Shown: one piece after another, positions 28,038 to 37,022 of the stretch
Layout of the letters: each line of letters opens with the position of its first letter
How positions within the stretch are numbered: the first letter of the stretch is position 1
DNA from: Bacillota bacterium
Lineage (GTDB): Bacteria; Bacillota; Clostridia; Lachnospirales; Lachnospiraceae
Direction of reading: 5' to 3'
DNA length: 64,000 bases
NCBI GenBank assembly: GCA_023441965.1
Contig: JAEZNB010000079.1
Coordinates: 20,593-84,592, forward strand
Translations under genes and position numbers: made by a program
Notes under the pieces: generated by a model
What the model was told of the DNA's origin: nothing
What the model saw: only the letters and a program-made list of their open reading frames with translations
The model's database searches: none

Positions 28038-28280
28038 TTATACTCTGGAAAACCTTCTGTTATATGCATCTGGCGTAATGCTAATTCTGCAACTATTTGA
28101 AATTTTCTGGCTTATTAACATACCATTCGACATACCCACATTTTGGCGTATTTCGGTTACTGTTTTTCTGTTTTGTAAATCCGTGTAAGGCTCTTTATAA
28201 GCAACGAATTTACCGTCACCACCAAATATTGCGATACTCTTTGTTAAAATAGTATCACATTTAACACATTTTTTATTCAC
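28038..28280 (-). CDS. Small hypothetical protein with a CxxC pair
   Basis: 80 residues from GTG 28280, chosen because GGAAAGGGG lies just upstream on this strand. It begins VNKKCVKCDTILTKSIAIFGG, one CxxC pair followed by a short beta-rich region. The C-terminal third looks random. It lies inside the AT-rich remnant region. It may be a fragment of a zinc-ribbon protein or not a gene at all. Confidence 0.3.
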   Translation of the reverse strand: MNKKCVKCDTILTKSIAIFGGDGKFVAYKEPYTDLQNRKTVTEIRQNVGMSNGMLISQKISNSCRISITPDAYNRRFSRV

Positions 28281-28759
28281 AATAATTCCCCTTTCCTGCA
28301 AAATTTAAACACTGTCGAGTACCTATCTTAGAGAATGGTAACTCAAAAAAGTTTAGTATACATGATGACATGGCATGGCTTGACATAAACAAAATGCTGT
28401 TCCTATTTTTTGTGACGGCGTTTTAATTTTATCTATGGTTTACATCCTTTAGAGCTTGGTGAACCGCATGGTGGAAAGTATAAGATTGGTAAATTCCTAG
28501 ATTATATGGTCTAACCTACTATCAGAAATTATACGACATTTACTAATAAATTACAATATTAATAACACTTATAGAATATAGGATACAGAATAAGTACGCA
28601 AAAGAAACTTTTTCCGTTCTATTTTTCCTGTATTAGGTATATCATTTAACTTCTCTGTTCGAGACGTAAGAAATCATCTACGGCTTTCTGCGCTCAGTAC
28701 CAAAACGATGGCTGAGGTATCATTAATGTAAAATTAAAGAATACTAAAAAAATAAATAA

Positions 28760-29125
28760 TTATTTGTGTGAATCACCTTCCCCCAGATACTTGGAACTAT
28801 CAAGCAAATCTATGATCGCTCTAAGTGTCAGTTCGTATACCGTTTTTAAATTAGACATTTCAACAGGGGTTGGAAGTGTGTCAGCAGTATCACGGGTAAA
28901 TGCGGTATGCATAGAATAAAGCTGTAGGTATAATTTGCGAATGACTTCAATTAATGTATAGATGGTATCTCTCTTACCTACAACACAGATGCGGTTATAA
29001 ATACAAGAACGAACAAAGTAATCTCTCTTCATCATACCGCTGGCAAGAATACGTGCTTCGATAGCTTTTCTTTCATATTCAAATACTCTGAAACTAATGG
29101 TTGGATTTTTGTGTTTATTGCTCAT
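28760..29125 (-). CDS. MobC-like plasmid mobilisation protein (remnant)
   Basis: 121 residues. ISFRVFEYERKAIEARILAS and GMMKRDYFVRSCIYNRICVVGK are typical of the ribbon-helix-helix relaxosome accessory proteins (MobC-like) carried by integrative conjugative elements of Lachnospiraceae. These help the relaxase bind oriT. AGAGGA precedes the ATG. No relaxase, integrase or other transfer gene is next to it, so it is probably left over from a lost element. Confidence 0.6.
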   Translation of the reverse strand: MSNKHKNPTISFRVFEYERKAIEARILASGMMKRDYFVRSCIYNRICVVGKRDTIYTLIEVIRKLYLQLYSMHTAFTRDTADTLPTPVEMSNLKTVYELTLRAIIDLLDSSKYLGEGDSHK

Positions 29126-29261
29126 GGTAGAGTCCTCTTGACTTTCTGCACTTGTGAGTGCTGTGTTTGTGTAATGAGAGCTCTTTTGGTAATCTGACAG
29201 GCATATCTAGCAACTATCAGTGAGGATAGTTGCGATTAGTAGCAAAGTAGTAGCAGAAACA

Positions 29262-29305
29262 AAAGAAAAGTCCGGGAATACCCTATTTATAAGGATTCCC
29301 AGACT
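29262..29305 (-). terminator. Intrinsic terminator of guaA
   Basis: On the minus strand, an 11-bp stem with one mismatch (AGTCTGGGAAT / ATTCCCGGACT) is followed by TTTCTTTT. Confidence 0.8.
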
Positions 29306-29313
29306 CGTCGTTA

Positions 29314-30849
29314 TTATTCCCACTCTATGGTGGCCGGTGGCTTGCCGGTGATGTCGTAGCAGATGCGGTTGACATGCTTTACTTCATTTACGATTCTATT
29401 TGATATCTTGCCCAGTATATCCCAAGGAATCTCGGCGAACTCGGCTGTCATGAAATCGGTCGTGGTTACGGCTCTTAAGGCTATGGTGTAATCATAGGTT
29501 CTCTCATCGCCCATGACACCTACGGAACGAAGGTTTGTCAGGACGGCGAAATATTGTCCGAGCTTACGGTCCAAGCCTGCCTTGGCAATTTCTTCCCGGT
29601 AGATATAGTCTGCTTCCTGCAGGATCTTTATCTTCTCCGGTGATACATCCCCGATGATTCGGATGGCTAAGCCGGGACCGGGGAAGGGCTGACGATAGAC
29701 AAGCTTCTCTGGTATTCCGAGCTCTAAGCCGGCCTTTCTTACTTCATCCTTAAAGAGGTTGCGTAAGGGTTCGATGATTTCCTTGAAATCCACGTAATCC
29801 GGTAAGCCGCCGACATTATGATGGCTCTTGATCACGGCTGATTTGCCCAGACCGCTTTCAATAACGTCAGGATAAATGGTTCCCTGTACCAGGTAGTCCA
29901 CCTTCCCGATCTTCTTCGCTTCTTCCTCAAATACGCGGATAAATTCCTCACCGATGATCTTTCTCTTCTGCTCCGGTTCGGAGACATCGGCAAGTCTTTG
30001 ATAGAAGCGTTCCTGTGCGTTCACACGGATAAAGTTCACATCGAACTGCTTGGTGAAGACCTCTTCTACCTCATCTCCCTCATTCTTACGTAATAGTCCG
30101 TGATCGACAAAGATACAGGTGAGCTGTCTGCCGACTGCCTTACTGATCATGACAGCAGCCACGGAGGAATCTACGCCACCGGAGAGAGCACATAATACCT
30201 TCTTATCACCTATTTTATTTTTCAGGGTAGCTATCATCTCTTCCGTATAGGAGGACATGATCCAGTCACCCTTGCAGCCGCAGATCTGATAAAGGAAGTT
30301 ATGAAGCATCTTGCTTCCTTCGGGTGTATGCACCACTTCGGGGTGGAACTGGACACCATAAAGCTTTCTTGCCGGGTCCTCTATGGCAGCAATGGGACAG
30401 GACTCTGAGAAGGCCACAGTATCAAAGCCTGAAGCGGGCTTCTCAATATAGTCGGTGTGACTCATCCAGCAGATGGTCTTTGAAGATACCTCATGGAAAA
30501 GCTTTGAGGAATGGCTGACCTCAAGTTCTGTTCTGCCGTATTCACGGACAGGAGCTTTGGAAACCTTACCGCCAAGGAGATAGGTCATCAGCTGGCAACC
30601 ATAGCAGATACCCAGGATCGGTATTCCCAGAGAGAAGATTTCCTGATCGTAGGTAGGAGCCTCCTCTTCATATACGCTGGCTGGGCCTCCCGTAAAAATG
30701 ATACCCTTGGGTGCAATTTCTTTGATCCGTTCGAGACTGGTGTAATAGGGCAGTACCTCACAATAAACATTACATTCCCTGACACGTCTGGCAATCAGCT
30801 GATTATACTGTCCGCCAAAGTCGAGTACAATAACTATTTCCTTATCCAA
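29314..30849 (-). CDS. guaA: GMP synthase (glutamine-hydrolysing)
   Basis: 511 residues, full length. Converts XMP to GMP. The N-terminal class I glutamine amidotransferase domain has nucleophile C82 in GICYGC and the HPEVVHT His-Glu pair. The ATP pyrophosphatase domain starts with the PP-loop SGGVDSSV, and the C-terminal dimerisation domain ends in TGKPPATIEWE. AGGAGG precedes the ATG. Monocistronic, with its own near-consensus promoter and terminator. Confidence 0.96.
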   Translation of the reverse strand: MDKEIVIVLDFGGQYNQLIARRVRECNVYCEVLPYYTSLERIKEIAPKGIIFTGGPASVYEEEAPTYDQEIFSLGIPILGICYGCQLMTYLLGGKVSKAPVREYGRTELEVSHSSKLFHEVSSKTICWMSHTDYIEKPASGFDTVAFSESCPIAAIEDPARKLYGVQFHPEVVHTPEGSKMLHNFLYQICGCKGDWIMSSYTEEMIATLKNKIGDKKVLCALSGGVDSSVAAVMISKAVGRQLTCIFVDHGLLRKNEGDEVEEVFTKQFDVNFIRVNAQERFYQRLADVSEPEQKRKIIGEEFIRVFEEEAKKIGKVDYLVQGTIYPDVIESGLGKSAVIKSHHNVGGLPDYVDFKEIIEPLRNLFKDEVRKAGLELGIPEKLVYRQPFPGPGLAIRIIGDVSPEKIKILQEADYIYREEIAKAGLDRKLGQYFAVLTNLRSVGVMGDERTYDYTIALRAVTTTDFMTAEFAEIPWDILGKISNRIVNEVKHVNRICYDITGKPPATIEWE

Positions 30850-30917
30850 TTTGAAACCTCCTGATATGAGTGATAGATGTGATAAGCTTCCGAAGTCCGG
30901 CTGAAAATGTATGATTT

Positions 30918-30946
30918 ATCATACAACATTTCATTTTAATTGACAA
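30918..30946 (-). promoter_or_regulatory. Promoter of guaA
   Basis: On the minus strand TTGTCA, 17-bp spacer, TATGAT. The leader of about 60 nt has no purine-riboswitch-like conserved core. Confidence 0.65.
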
Positions 30947-31105
30947 GCCCTCGAATCGCGCATATTTATTCCCTAGTAATGTATTTTGATTTATTTTCTG
31001 AAAAATTTTCTATTTACAATTTTACAATATCATGGTATTATTAACTAAAGAGTTACAATATATGGTATTTAACGACTGGGAACGTAGTATTTCGGAGGGG
31101 ACTTT

Positions 31106-31600
31106 ATGGGGGAAGGTATTACTCGGGAGTTATTTGACTGCATTCCGGAGATAGAATTTAATATCGGATATCGTTATTTCCTGGGGAACATGGAGAACTA
31201 TCTACAGGCGTTATTGTCTATGTTAAAAAGCATCAAGGCTAAGCTGCCGTTGCTGGAAGCCATGTACCGTACCGGAGAATATACCGGCTTAAGGACGGTT
31301 GCCCAGACCCTACAGCGGATGATGAATAAGGTCGGTGCTGTTGACATGGCAGAGCGGTCCTATCAGCTGGAGGTTTCCCTTCTGAATGATCTGCAGAGGG
31401 AATTCAACGAGCAACTGGATCATTATATCAGATGCTTATATCGATTTTCAGACCGTCTGGAGAGTCTCTTCCAGGGGCTGGACCTAAGGGACATCAAAAG
31501 AGGAAACGAGGAGCAGCCCTCTTTCCTTAAATATGATTTTACCAAGACAATGGAAAGTATTAAACGAACAACGGACCTACTGGAGCGCAGAATAATATAA
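31106..31600 (+). CDS. Hpt-like helical protein lacking the phospho-accepting histidine
   Basis: 164 residues, all helical. The region FLGNMENYLQALL followed by VAQTLQRMMNKVGAVDMAE lines up with histidine phosphotransfer (Hpt) domains, where AHTLKGAAxNIGA is expected. Here residue 67 is Gln where Hpt proteins have the phosphorylated His. The C-terminal 60 residues are an extra helical region. It stands alone in front of a terminator. It could be a pseudo-Hpt that binds a receiver or kinase without phosphotransfer. GGAGGGG precedes the ATG. The alignment is by eye. Confidence 0.5.
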   Translation: MGEGITRELFDCIPEIEFNIGYRYFLGNMENYLQALLSMLKSIKAKLPLLEAMYRTGEYTGLRTVAQTLQRMMNKVGAVDMAERSYQLEVSLLNDLQREFNEQLDHYIRCLYRFSDRLESLFQGLDLRDIKRGNEEQPSFLKYDFTKTMESIKRTTDLLERRII

Positions 31601-31623
31601 ATTGGCTTTTTATTACCCCAAAC

Positions 31624-31668
31624 AAGCCCTATCTGACAACTGACAATTGAGATAGGGCTTGATTCTTT
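31624..31668 (+). terminator. Intrinsic terminator between convergent genes
   Basis: Perfect 11-bp stem AAGCCCTATCT / AGATAGGGCTT with a 15-nt loop, followed by a T-rich run. Confidence 0.75.
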
Positions 31669-31678
31669 ATGTTCTTTA

Positions 31679-33925
31679 TTATAATTGTGCCTTCTGGCCC
31701 TTATCACCGCGTTTCCGGTTGCGGACCTTCTTGGCGCTTAGGACCTTATCATGATATACAAAGGTATCTGTATTGGGACTTAAGGCAGTGGAGAAGCAGA
31801 CACTGTCGTTCTTGTCCAGGGTTATGGCCTTTACTCCGCGGCTGGTCTTCTTCAGCTCTGAAACCTCAGATAAGGAGAAGCCAAGGGAGAGACCCTTCTC
31901 TGTGAGGATAATAACCTTCAGGTTTCCGGATAGAACATCATGGGCCGACAGGAGGGTGATTCCCACTACCTCGTCCCCATCCTCCAGCTTCGTGGCATTG
32001 ATGACGGAGCGGTTGGTTTCAAACTCGGCTCCGGATACCTGTTTGATAAAGCCTTTCTTGGTGGTAAAGAGAAGCTGGGCCTCGAAGAGCTCTTCAAAGG
32101 AGGTATATAGAATGACATTCTCCTTGTCCAGCTTGCATAGGGTATGGATCAGAGCGCCCTTATCCTTCAGCTTACATCTCGGAATGCTCTCCGCCTTTAC
32201 CTGATACATATTGCCCTCTGCGGTAAAGCAGCAAAGCTTGTCCGTATTCTTCATCTGAATGATATGGACGAATTCCTTCAGATTTTCCTCGGAGGCCCTG
32301 GAATAACTGGTTATATCCACGGATTTCGTATAGCCGAAGCGGTCGATCAGGACATAGATATCCTCAATCTTTACTTCCTCCACATAATCCGTACTTACGG
32401 CATTCATCAGCTTCGTTCTGCGCTCTCTATGGAAGAGCTTCTTGTATTCTCTAAGACGTCCCTTGATTATCTTATATAATTCCCTGGTATCGCCGAGAAT
32501 CTTCTTGTACTCATCAATCGAAGAAATCAGGTCGGTATTCTCCTCATGGAGCTTCAGGATCTCAAGTCCGATTAACTTGCTAAGCTGCATGGAGAGGATG
32601 GCATCAGCCTGCCGCTCGGTGAAGTTAAAGGTGGCGGCTTCCTTCTTCGATTGCTCGGATTTGAAGCGGATATCATCGGTTATGCCGTCCGTCAGACAGG
32701 CTTTGGCCTGCTTGACCGAGGAGCTTCCTCTTAAAATCTCGATAATCAGATCGATTACATCGGTAGCCTTGATCAGACCACCGACAATCTCCAACCTCTT
32801 GAGGGCCTTGTCCAGGAGGAAGTTATATTCCTTCGTATACAGCTCCACCTGAAAATCAACGAACTCCTGAATCATGGACTTCAGATTGAACACAATCGGC
32901 TGCTGGCTCTTGACTGCCAGGAGATTCACCGTATAGGTATCCTCCATGACTGTCTTTTTATAGAGGCCGTTCAGCAGATTTTCCAGGTCACGGTCCTTCT
33001 TGACCTCAATGACGATACGGATTCCTTCCTTTGAGGATTCATCGCGGATATCATAGATCTCATCAAATACCTTGTCCTTCATCAGGGAAGCAAGGCTTTC
33101 CACCAGCTTGGTCTTATTACCTGCGACGGTATAGGGGATCTCCGTGATGACGATATTCTTCCTGCCGTTATCTCCGTTTTCGATTACCACATTGGAGCGC
33201 AGCTTTATCTTACCCTCACCGGTCTCATAGATCATCACCATGTCGTCCTGGTTGATGATGGTGCCTCCGGTCGGAAAATCCGGTGCCGGAATATATTCCA
33301 TTAGTCTTCTGACGGTAATAAAGGGATTGTCCATATAAGCGATGACACCATCTATGACCTCATCCGGATTATGGGGAGGAATGTTGGTTGCCATACCTAC
33401 AGCGATACCGGTGGTACCGTTAATCAGCAGATTCGGAATCATGGCGGGGAGAACGGTCGGCTCCTTCTCGCTGTCATCGAAGTTCGGTACGAATTCTACC
33501 AATCCTTTCTCCAGGTGGTCCAGCAAGGCCATGGAGCCCGGTGATAACCTCGCCTCTGTATAACGCATGGCTGCCGCTCCGTCTCCGTCAATGGAGCCGA
33601 AATTTCCGTGGCCGTCTACCAAGGGGACCATGAGGGAATAGTCCTCGGACATATGCACCAGGGCTTCATAGATGGAGCTGTCACCATGAGGGTGGTATTT
33701 ACCCATGGTATCACCGACGATACGGGCGCTCTTTCTATGGGGCTTTGTGGGGTCCAGTCCCAGCTCCACCATGGAGTAGAGGATTCTCCTCTGTACCGGC
33801 TTCAGACCATCCCGGACATCAGGAAGTGCTCTTGACAGGATGACGCTCATCGCATAATCCCGGAAGCTGTTCTTCATTTCTTCGGAAAAATCCAGTTGGA
33901 TCAATTGCTCTGTATTGTTTTTCAC
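31679..33925 (-). CDS. parC: DNA topoisomerase IV subunit A (GyrA/ParC family)
   Basis: 748 residues. The breakage-reunion domain has catalytic Tyr122 in AAMRYTEARL. The quinolone-resistance region HPHGDSSIYEAL carries S83 and E87, the configuration expected of a quinolone-sensitive enzyme. The C-terminal beta-pinwheel is present. No GyrA-box QRRGGKG is apparent, which favours topoisomerase IV over gyrase. It follows parE by 35 bp on the same strand. The enzyme decatenates daughter chromosomes. An extra gyrase pair cannot be excluded without the rest of the genome. Confidence 0.85.
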   Translation of the reverse strand: MKNNTEQLIQLDFSEEMKNSFRDYAMSVILSRALPDVRDGLKPVQRRILYSMVELGLDPTKPHRKSARIVGDTMGKYHPHGDSSIYEALVHMSEDYSLMVPLVDGHGNFGSIDGDGAAAMRYTEARLSPGSMALLDHLEKGLVEFVPNFDDSEKEPTVLPAMIPNLLINGTTGIAVGMATNIPPHNPDEVIDGVIAYMDNPFITVRRLMEYIPAPDFPTGGTIINQDDMVMIYETGEGKIKLRSNVVIENGDNGRKNIVITEIPYTVAGNKTKLVESLASLMKDKVFDEIYDIRDESSKEGIRIVIEVKKDRDLENLLNGLYKKTVMEDTYTVNLLAVKSQQPIVFNLKSMIQEFVDFQVELYTKEYNFLLDKALKRLEIVGGLIKATDVIDLIIEILRGSSSVKQAKACLTDGITDDIRFKSEQSKKEAATFNFTERQADAILSMQLSKLIGLEILKLHEENTDLISSIDEYKKILGDTRELYKIIKGRLREYKKLFHRERRTKLMNAVSTDYVEEVKIEDIYVLIDRFGYTKSVDITSYSRASEENLKEFVHIIQMKNTDKLCCFTAEGNMYQVKAESIPRCKLKDKGALIHTLCKLDKENVILYTSFEELFEAQLLFTTKKGFIKQVSGAEFETNRSVINATKLEDGDEVVGITLLSAHDVLSGNLKVIILTEKGLSLGFSLSEVSELKKTSRGVKAITLDKNDSVCFSTALSPNTDTFVYHDKVLSAKKVRNRKRGDKGQKAQL

Positions 33926-33960
33926 GCTAAACTACCATACCTTCCCTTAGAATTCCTTCT

Positions 33961-35892
33961 CTATATATCAAGCTTTGCATATCTTGCCTCTTCTATAATA
34001 AAGGTACGTCTGGGCGGAACATTGCTGCTCATCAGCAGATTGGTGACCTCATCTGCTTCCACCGTATCACTGATGGTGATCTGGGCCAGGACCCTGGTCT
34101 CCGGATTCAGGGTAGTCTCCCAGAGCTGATGAGCATCCATCTCGCCGAGACCCTTATATCTCTGCAGGCTTAGGATTTTATTCTCCGTCTTCTTGCGGAA
34201 TTTCTCCAGCTCAAAATCATTGAAGAGATATTCGGATTTCTTTACCTTCTTATTTCTCTCGGTGGTCTCATAATCTACCTTATACAGAGGCGGCAGTCCT
34301 CTGTAGACCTTGCCCTCCAGAATCAGCTCCGGCATGAAACGATAGAAGAAGGTCAGCAATAGGGTACTGATATGAGCTCCGTCCACGTCGGCATCGGTTA
34401 AGATGATGATTTTATCATAGTGCAGCTTATTGATGTCAAAATCATCCCCGATTCCGCAGCCGAAGGTGGCAATCATCGCCTTGATTTCATTATTCAGAAG
34501 GATCTTCTCTAAGGAGGCCTTCTCGACATTTAAGATCTTACCGCGCAGAGGGAGGACTGCCTGGGTCCTGCGGTTCCTGGCAGTCTTCACGGTACCGCCG
34601 GCGGAATCACCCTCTACAATATAAAGCTCGCATTCCTCCGCCTTCTTGGAGGAACAGGAGGCCAGCTTGCTTCTGGTATCCACGTCACTTAGCTGCTTCA
34701 TAACAGCCGTTCTGGCCTTATCACTGGCCCGTCTGGCATTAAAGGACTTTAAGGAATTGTCCAGAATGCTCTTTAAGACCTCTACATTCTTATCGAACCA
34801 GCGCTGTGCTTCGGTAGAGAAGACATCCTCCACGGCACTCTTGGCATCGGTATTGCCTAACTTCGTCTTGGTCTGCCCCTCGAACTGGGGGTCCGGGTGC
34901 TTGATGGAGACGATGGCTACGAGACCGTTACGGATATCCTTACCGTCAAAGTTCTCATCCTTATCCTTTAATACACCCAGCTCCCTGGCATACTGGTTCA
35001 TGACACGGGTCAGGCCGGACTTAAAGCCGGTGACCAGGGTTCCTCCGTCAACCACATTGATACGGTTACAGTAGGCATTGATCTGTTCTGAGAAGCTGTC
35101 TGTATACTGGAAGGCGATCTCGACCTCTATCTCTCCGCTCTTTCCCTCCAGATAAACAGGCTCCTGGTGGAGAGGAGTCATCTCACGGGTCAGGTAGGAG
35201 ATGAAGCTCTTGATGCCCTCTGCCTCCTGATAGGTCTTGGTGATGCCGCTGATCTGATCGTTAAAATTGATCAGCAGATTCTTATTTAAAAAGGCGATTT
35301 CCTTCAGCTTCTTCTGAATCATTTCCGCCTTGAATTCCACAGTTTCGAATATGGTATCATCCGGATAAAAGATGACCCTGGTTCCTGTGTCCGACTTGTT
35401 GCATTTTCCTACAACGGGAAGAAGGCCGTCTGCCAGGTCTGTGACCGGATGACCACCGTTTACGTATTCATCACGATAGATTTTACCGTCCCTTTTCACC
35501 TCGACTACCATTCGCTTGGACAGGGCATTTACGACCGATGCGCCTACACCGTGCAGTCCACCGGCTACCTTATATACAGAATTACCGAATTTACCTCCGG
35601 CATGAAGAATGGTATATACGACTCTGACGGTCGGGATATGCTTGGTCGGATGGATATCCACCGGTACACCGCGGCCATAATCGGTGATCTCTATGCCCCC
35701 ATCCTTAAGCAGTGTAACATCAATTCTTGGACAATAACCTGCCAGATGTTCATCAATCGCATTGTCGAGTATTTCCCAGATCAGATGGTGCAAGCCCCTG
35801 GGACCTGTGCTTCCGATGTACATACCGGGGCGCTTCCTTACGGCTTCGAGTCCTTCCAATACAACTATCTGACTACCGCTATATTGTTCCAT
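33961..35892 (-). CDS. parE: DNA topoisomerase IV subunit B (GyrB/ParE family)
   Basis: 643 residues. GHKL ATPase motifs EILDNAIDEH, DYGRGVPVDIHP and GGLHGVGASVVNAL. TOPRIM motifs EGDSAGG and DADVDGAHI. C-terminal QRYKGLGEM and an ending typical of the family. First gene of the parE-parC operon. AAAGGGGA lies upstream of the ATG on this strand. ParE rather than GyrB is inferred from its distance from any dnaA/recF context and from its ParC-like partner. Confidence 0.88.
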   Translation of the reverse strand: MEQYSGSQIVVLEGLEAVRKRPGMYIGSTGPRGLHHLIWEILDNAIDEHLAGYCPRIDVTLLKDGGIEITDYGRGVPVDIHPTKHIPTVRVVYTILHAGGKFGNSVYKVAGGLHGVGASVVNALSKRMVVEVKRDGKIYRDEYVNGGHPVTDLADGLLPVVGKCNKSDTGTRVIFYPDDTIFETVEFKAEMIQKKLKEIAFLNKNLLINFNDQISGITKTYQEAEGIKSFISYLTREMTPLHQEPVYLEGKSGEIEVEIAFQYTDSFSEQINAYCNRINVVDGGTLVTGFKSGLTRVMNQYARELGVLKDKDENFDGKDIRNGLVAIVSIKHPDPQFEGQTKTKLGNTDAKSAVEDVFSTEAQRWFDKNVEVLKSILDNSLKSFNARRASDKARTAVMKQLSDVDTRSKLASCSSKKAEECELYIVEGDSAGGTVKTARNRRTQAVLPLRGKILNVEKASLEKILLNNEIKAMIATFGCGIGDDFDINKLHYDKIIILTDADVDGAHISTLLLTFFYRFMPELILEGKVYRGLPPLYKVDYETTERNKKVKKSEYLFNDFELEKFRKKTENKILSLQRYKGLGEMDAHQLWETTLNPETRVLAQITISDTVEADEVTNLLMSSNVPPRRTFIIEEARYAKLDI

Positions 35893-36138
35893 TGCTTATA
35901 ATCCCCTTTAATTGAGTATTTTCCGTGAACAGTATAACACATCTGTTTTCATTTTTCCAGTAATTTAATGGGCCTAACTACTTTATAACGTAGTCAGAGA
36001 TACTGATTCTACTATATTTAGTGCCAATTGCTTAGGTCCCGGACTGTCAGTGATAGGAGGGAGCAGGCAGAAGGAAACAGGTCATAAGACAAAAGGTCAG
36101 CATTTTGCTGATTCTATGGTCTGTGATAAAATTATTAT

Positions 36139-36166
36139 TTGAAAATCCGTGAGAATGTTGTATAAT
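36139..36166 (+). promoter_or_regulatory. Promoter of the PHP-lysA genes
   Basis: TTGAAA (36139-36144), 16-bp spacer, TATAAT (36161-36166). The stretch 35950-36138 shows nothing further. Confidence 0.65.
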
Positions 36167-36200
36167 AGGAACAATTCTTTATTACAATACCAGAACGACG

Positions 36201-36248
36201 TAAAAATGCGAAGATACCGACGCGGGTACCGGGCATTTTATTTTTTGT
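36201..36248 (+). terminator. Terminator-like hairpin in the leader (possible attenuator)
   Basis: TAAAAATGC...GCATTTTA stem enclosing a GATACC/GGTACC-like inner stem, followed by seven T. It lies between the promoter and the PHP gene, so it would cut the transcript after about 75 nt unless relieved. Confidence 0.5.
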
Positions 36249-36321
36249 CCCTAGGCAGCTTATGGAGATCTACCATAGAGAGACGGAACTTACGTGCGGG
36301 GTAACAGAAAGGCTGAGATTT

Positions 36322-37008
36322 ATGAACCGGTATTTATATGAAACACATTTTCACACCAAGGAAGCAAGCGCCTGTGCCAGCTTGTTTGGCGCGGACCATT
36401 CCAGAAAGTATAAGGAGGCAGGCTATAGCGGAATTATTGTGACAGATCATTTCCTGAACGGCAACAGCTGTATTCCCAAGGACCTGCCCTGGAGGGAGCA
36501 GATAGAACGCTTCTGTAAGGGCTATGAGCATGCCAAGGAGGAAGGGGATAAGATCGGACTGGATGTCTTCTTCGGCCTGGAGGTGAATTTCAACACAACC
36601 GAATTCTTGATCTATGGAGTGGATAAGACCTGGCTGCTGGAACAGACCGATATGCTCTCCTGGTCTGTGGAGGAGGAGTACCGCAGGGTGAAGGAGGCCG
36701 GAGGCTTTATCGTTCACGCTCATCCCTTCCGGTCCCGTTCCTACATCAGGGAGATTAAGCTCTATCCGGACCATATTGATGCGGTCGAAATCTTTAATTC
36801 CGGAAACAGTTATCGGGAAGTAGATGAGAAGGCAGAGGCTTATGCCGAGAAGCTGAAGCTGCCGGTGACCTCTGGAACGGATGCCCATGGCTTTGAAAAG
36901 AGGCTTGGCGGAATGGCATTTCCCAATAAGTTAAACGGTATCCGGGATTTTATTGACCATGTGAAAGACGGGAAGGGCGAGATAATAAGAATTCCATATA
37001 ATGTATAA
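36322..37008 (+). CDS. PHP-domain phosphoesterase
   Basis: About 228 residues from ATG 36322, where the product begins MNRYLYETHFHTKEAS, the first PHP metal motif. An in-frame ATG at 36262 is possible but lies just after the leader hairpin. Further metal ligands are in IIVTDHF, GLEVNF, FIVHAHPFR and SGTDAHG. PHP proteins hydrolyse phosphate esters, such as histidinol phosphate or short nucleic acids; the substrate here is not known. The next gene starts 14 bp downstream, so they are co-transcribed. Confidence 0.82.
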   Translation: MNRYLYETHFHTKEASACASLFGADHSRKYKEAGYSGIIVTDHFLNGNSCIPKDLPWREQIERFCKGYEHAKEEGDKIGLDVFFGLEVNFNTTEFLIYGVDKTWLLEQTDMLSWSVEEEYRRVKEAGGFIVHAHPFRSRSYIREIKLYPDHIDAVEIFNSGNSYREVDEKAEAYAEKLKLPVTSGTDAHGFEKRLGGMAFPNKLNGIRDFIDHVKDGKGEIIRIPYNV

Positions 37009-37022
37009 TCTAAGGAGGACCC

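Larger units (their letters stand above)
27600..29240. mobile_element. Probable decayed mobile-element remnant
   Basis: AT-rich stretch unlike its neighbours, carrying a MobC-like reading frame, a short Cys-pair frame and otherwise no intact gene. 27563-28037 and 28281-28759 hold nothing I can identify; a 71-codon plus-strand frame at 27863 lacks a ribosome site. An inverted repeat GCAACTATC / GATAGTTGC (29210-29233) sits at its right side. No integrase, transposase or clear att repeats were found. Confidence 0.4.

Noticed and set aside
27863..28078. 71-codon plus-strand frame in the AT-rich region
   Set aside because: It starts from a TTG without a ribosome site, has no recognisable family and overlaps a minus-strand frame.
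30850..31000. Purine riboswitch ahead of guaA
   Set aside because: The leader is short and lacks the conserved three-way junction core; only a promoter and ribosome site are seen.
36334..36888. 184-codon minus-strand frame opposite the PHP gene
   Set aside because: The plus-strand frame has all PHP metal motifs; the antisense frame has none of any family.
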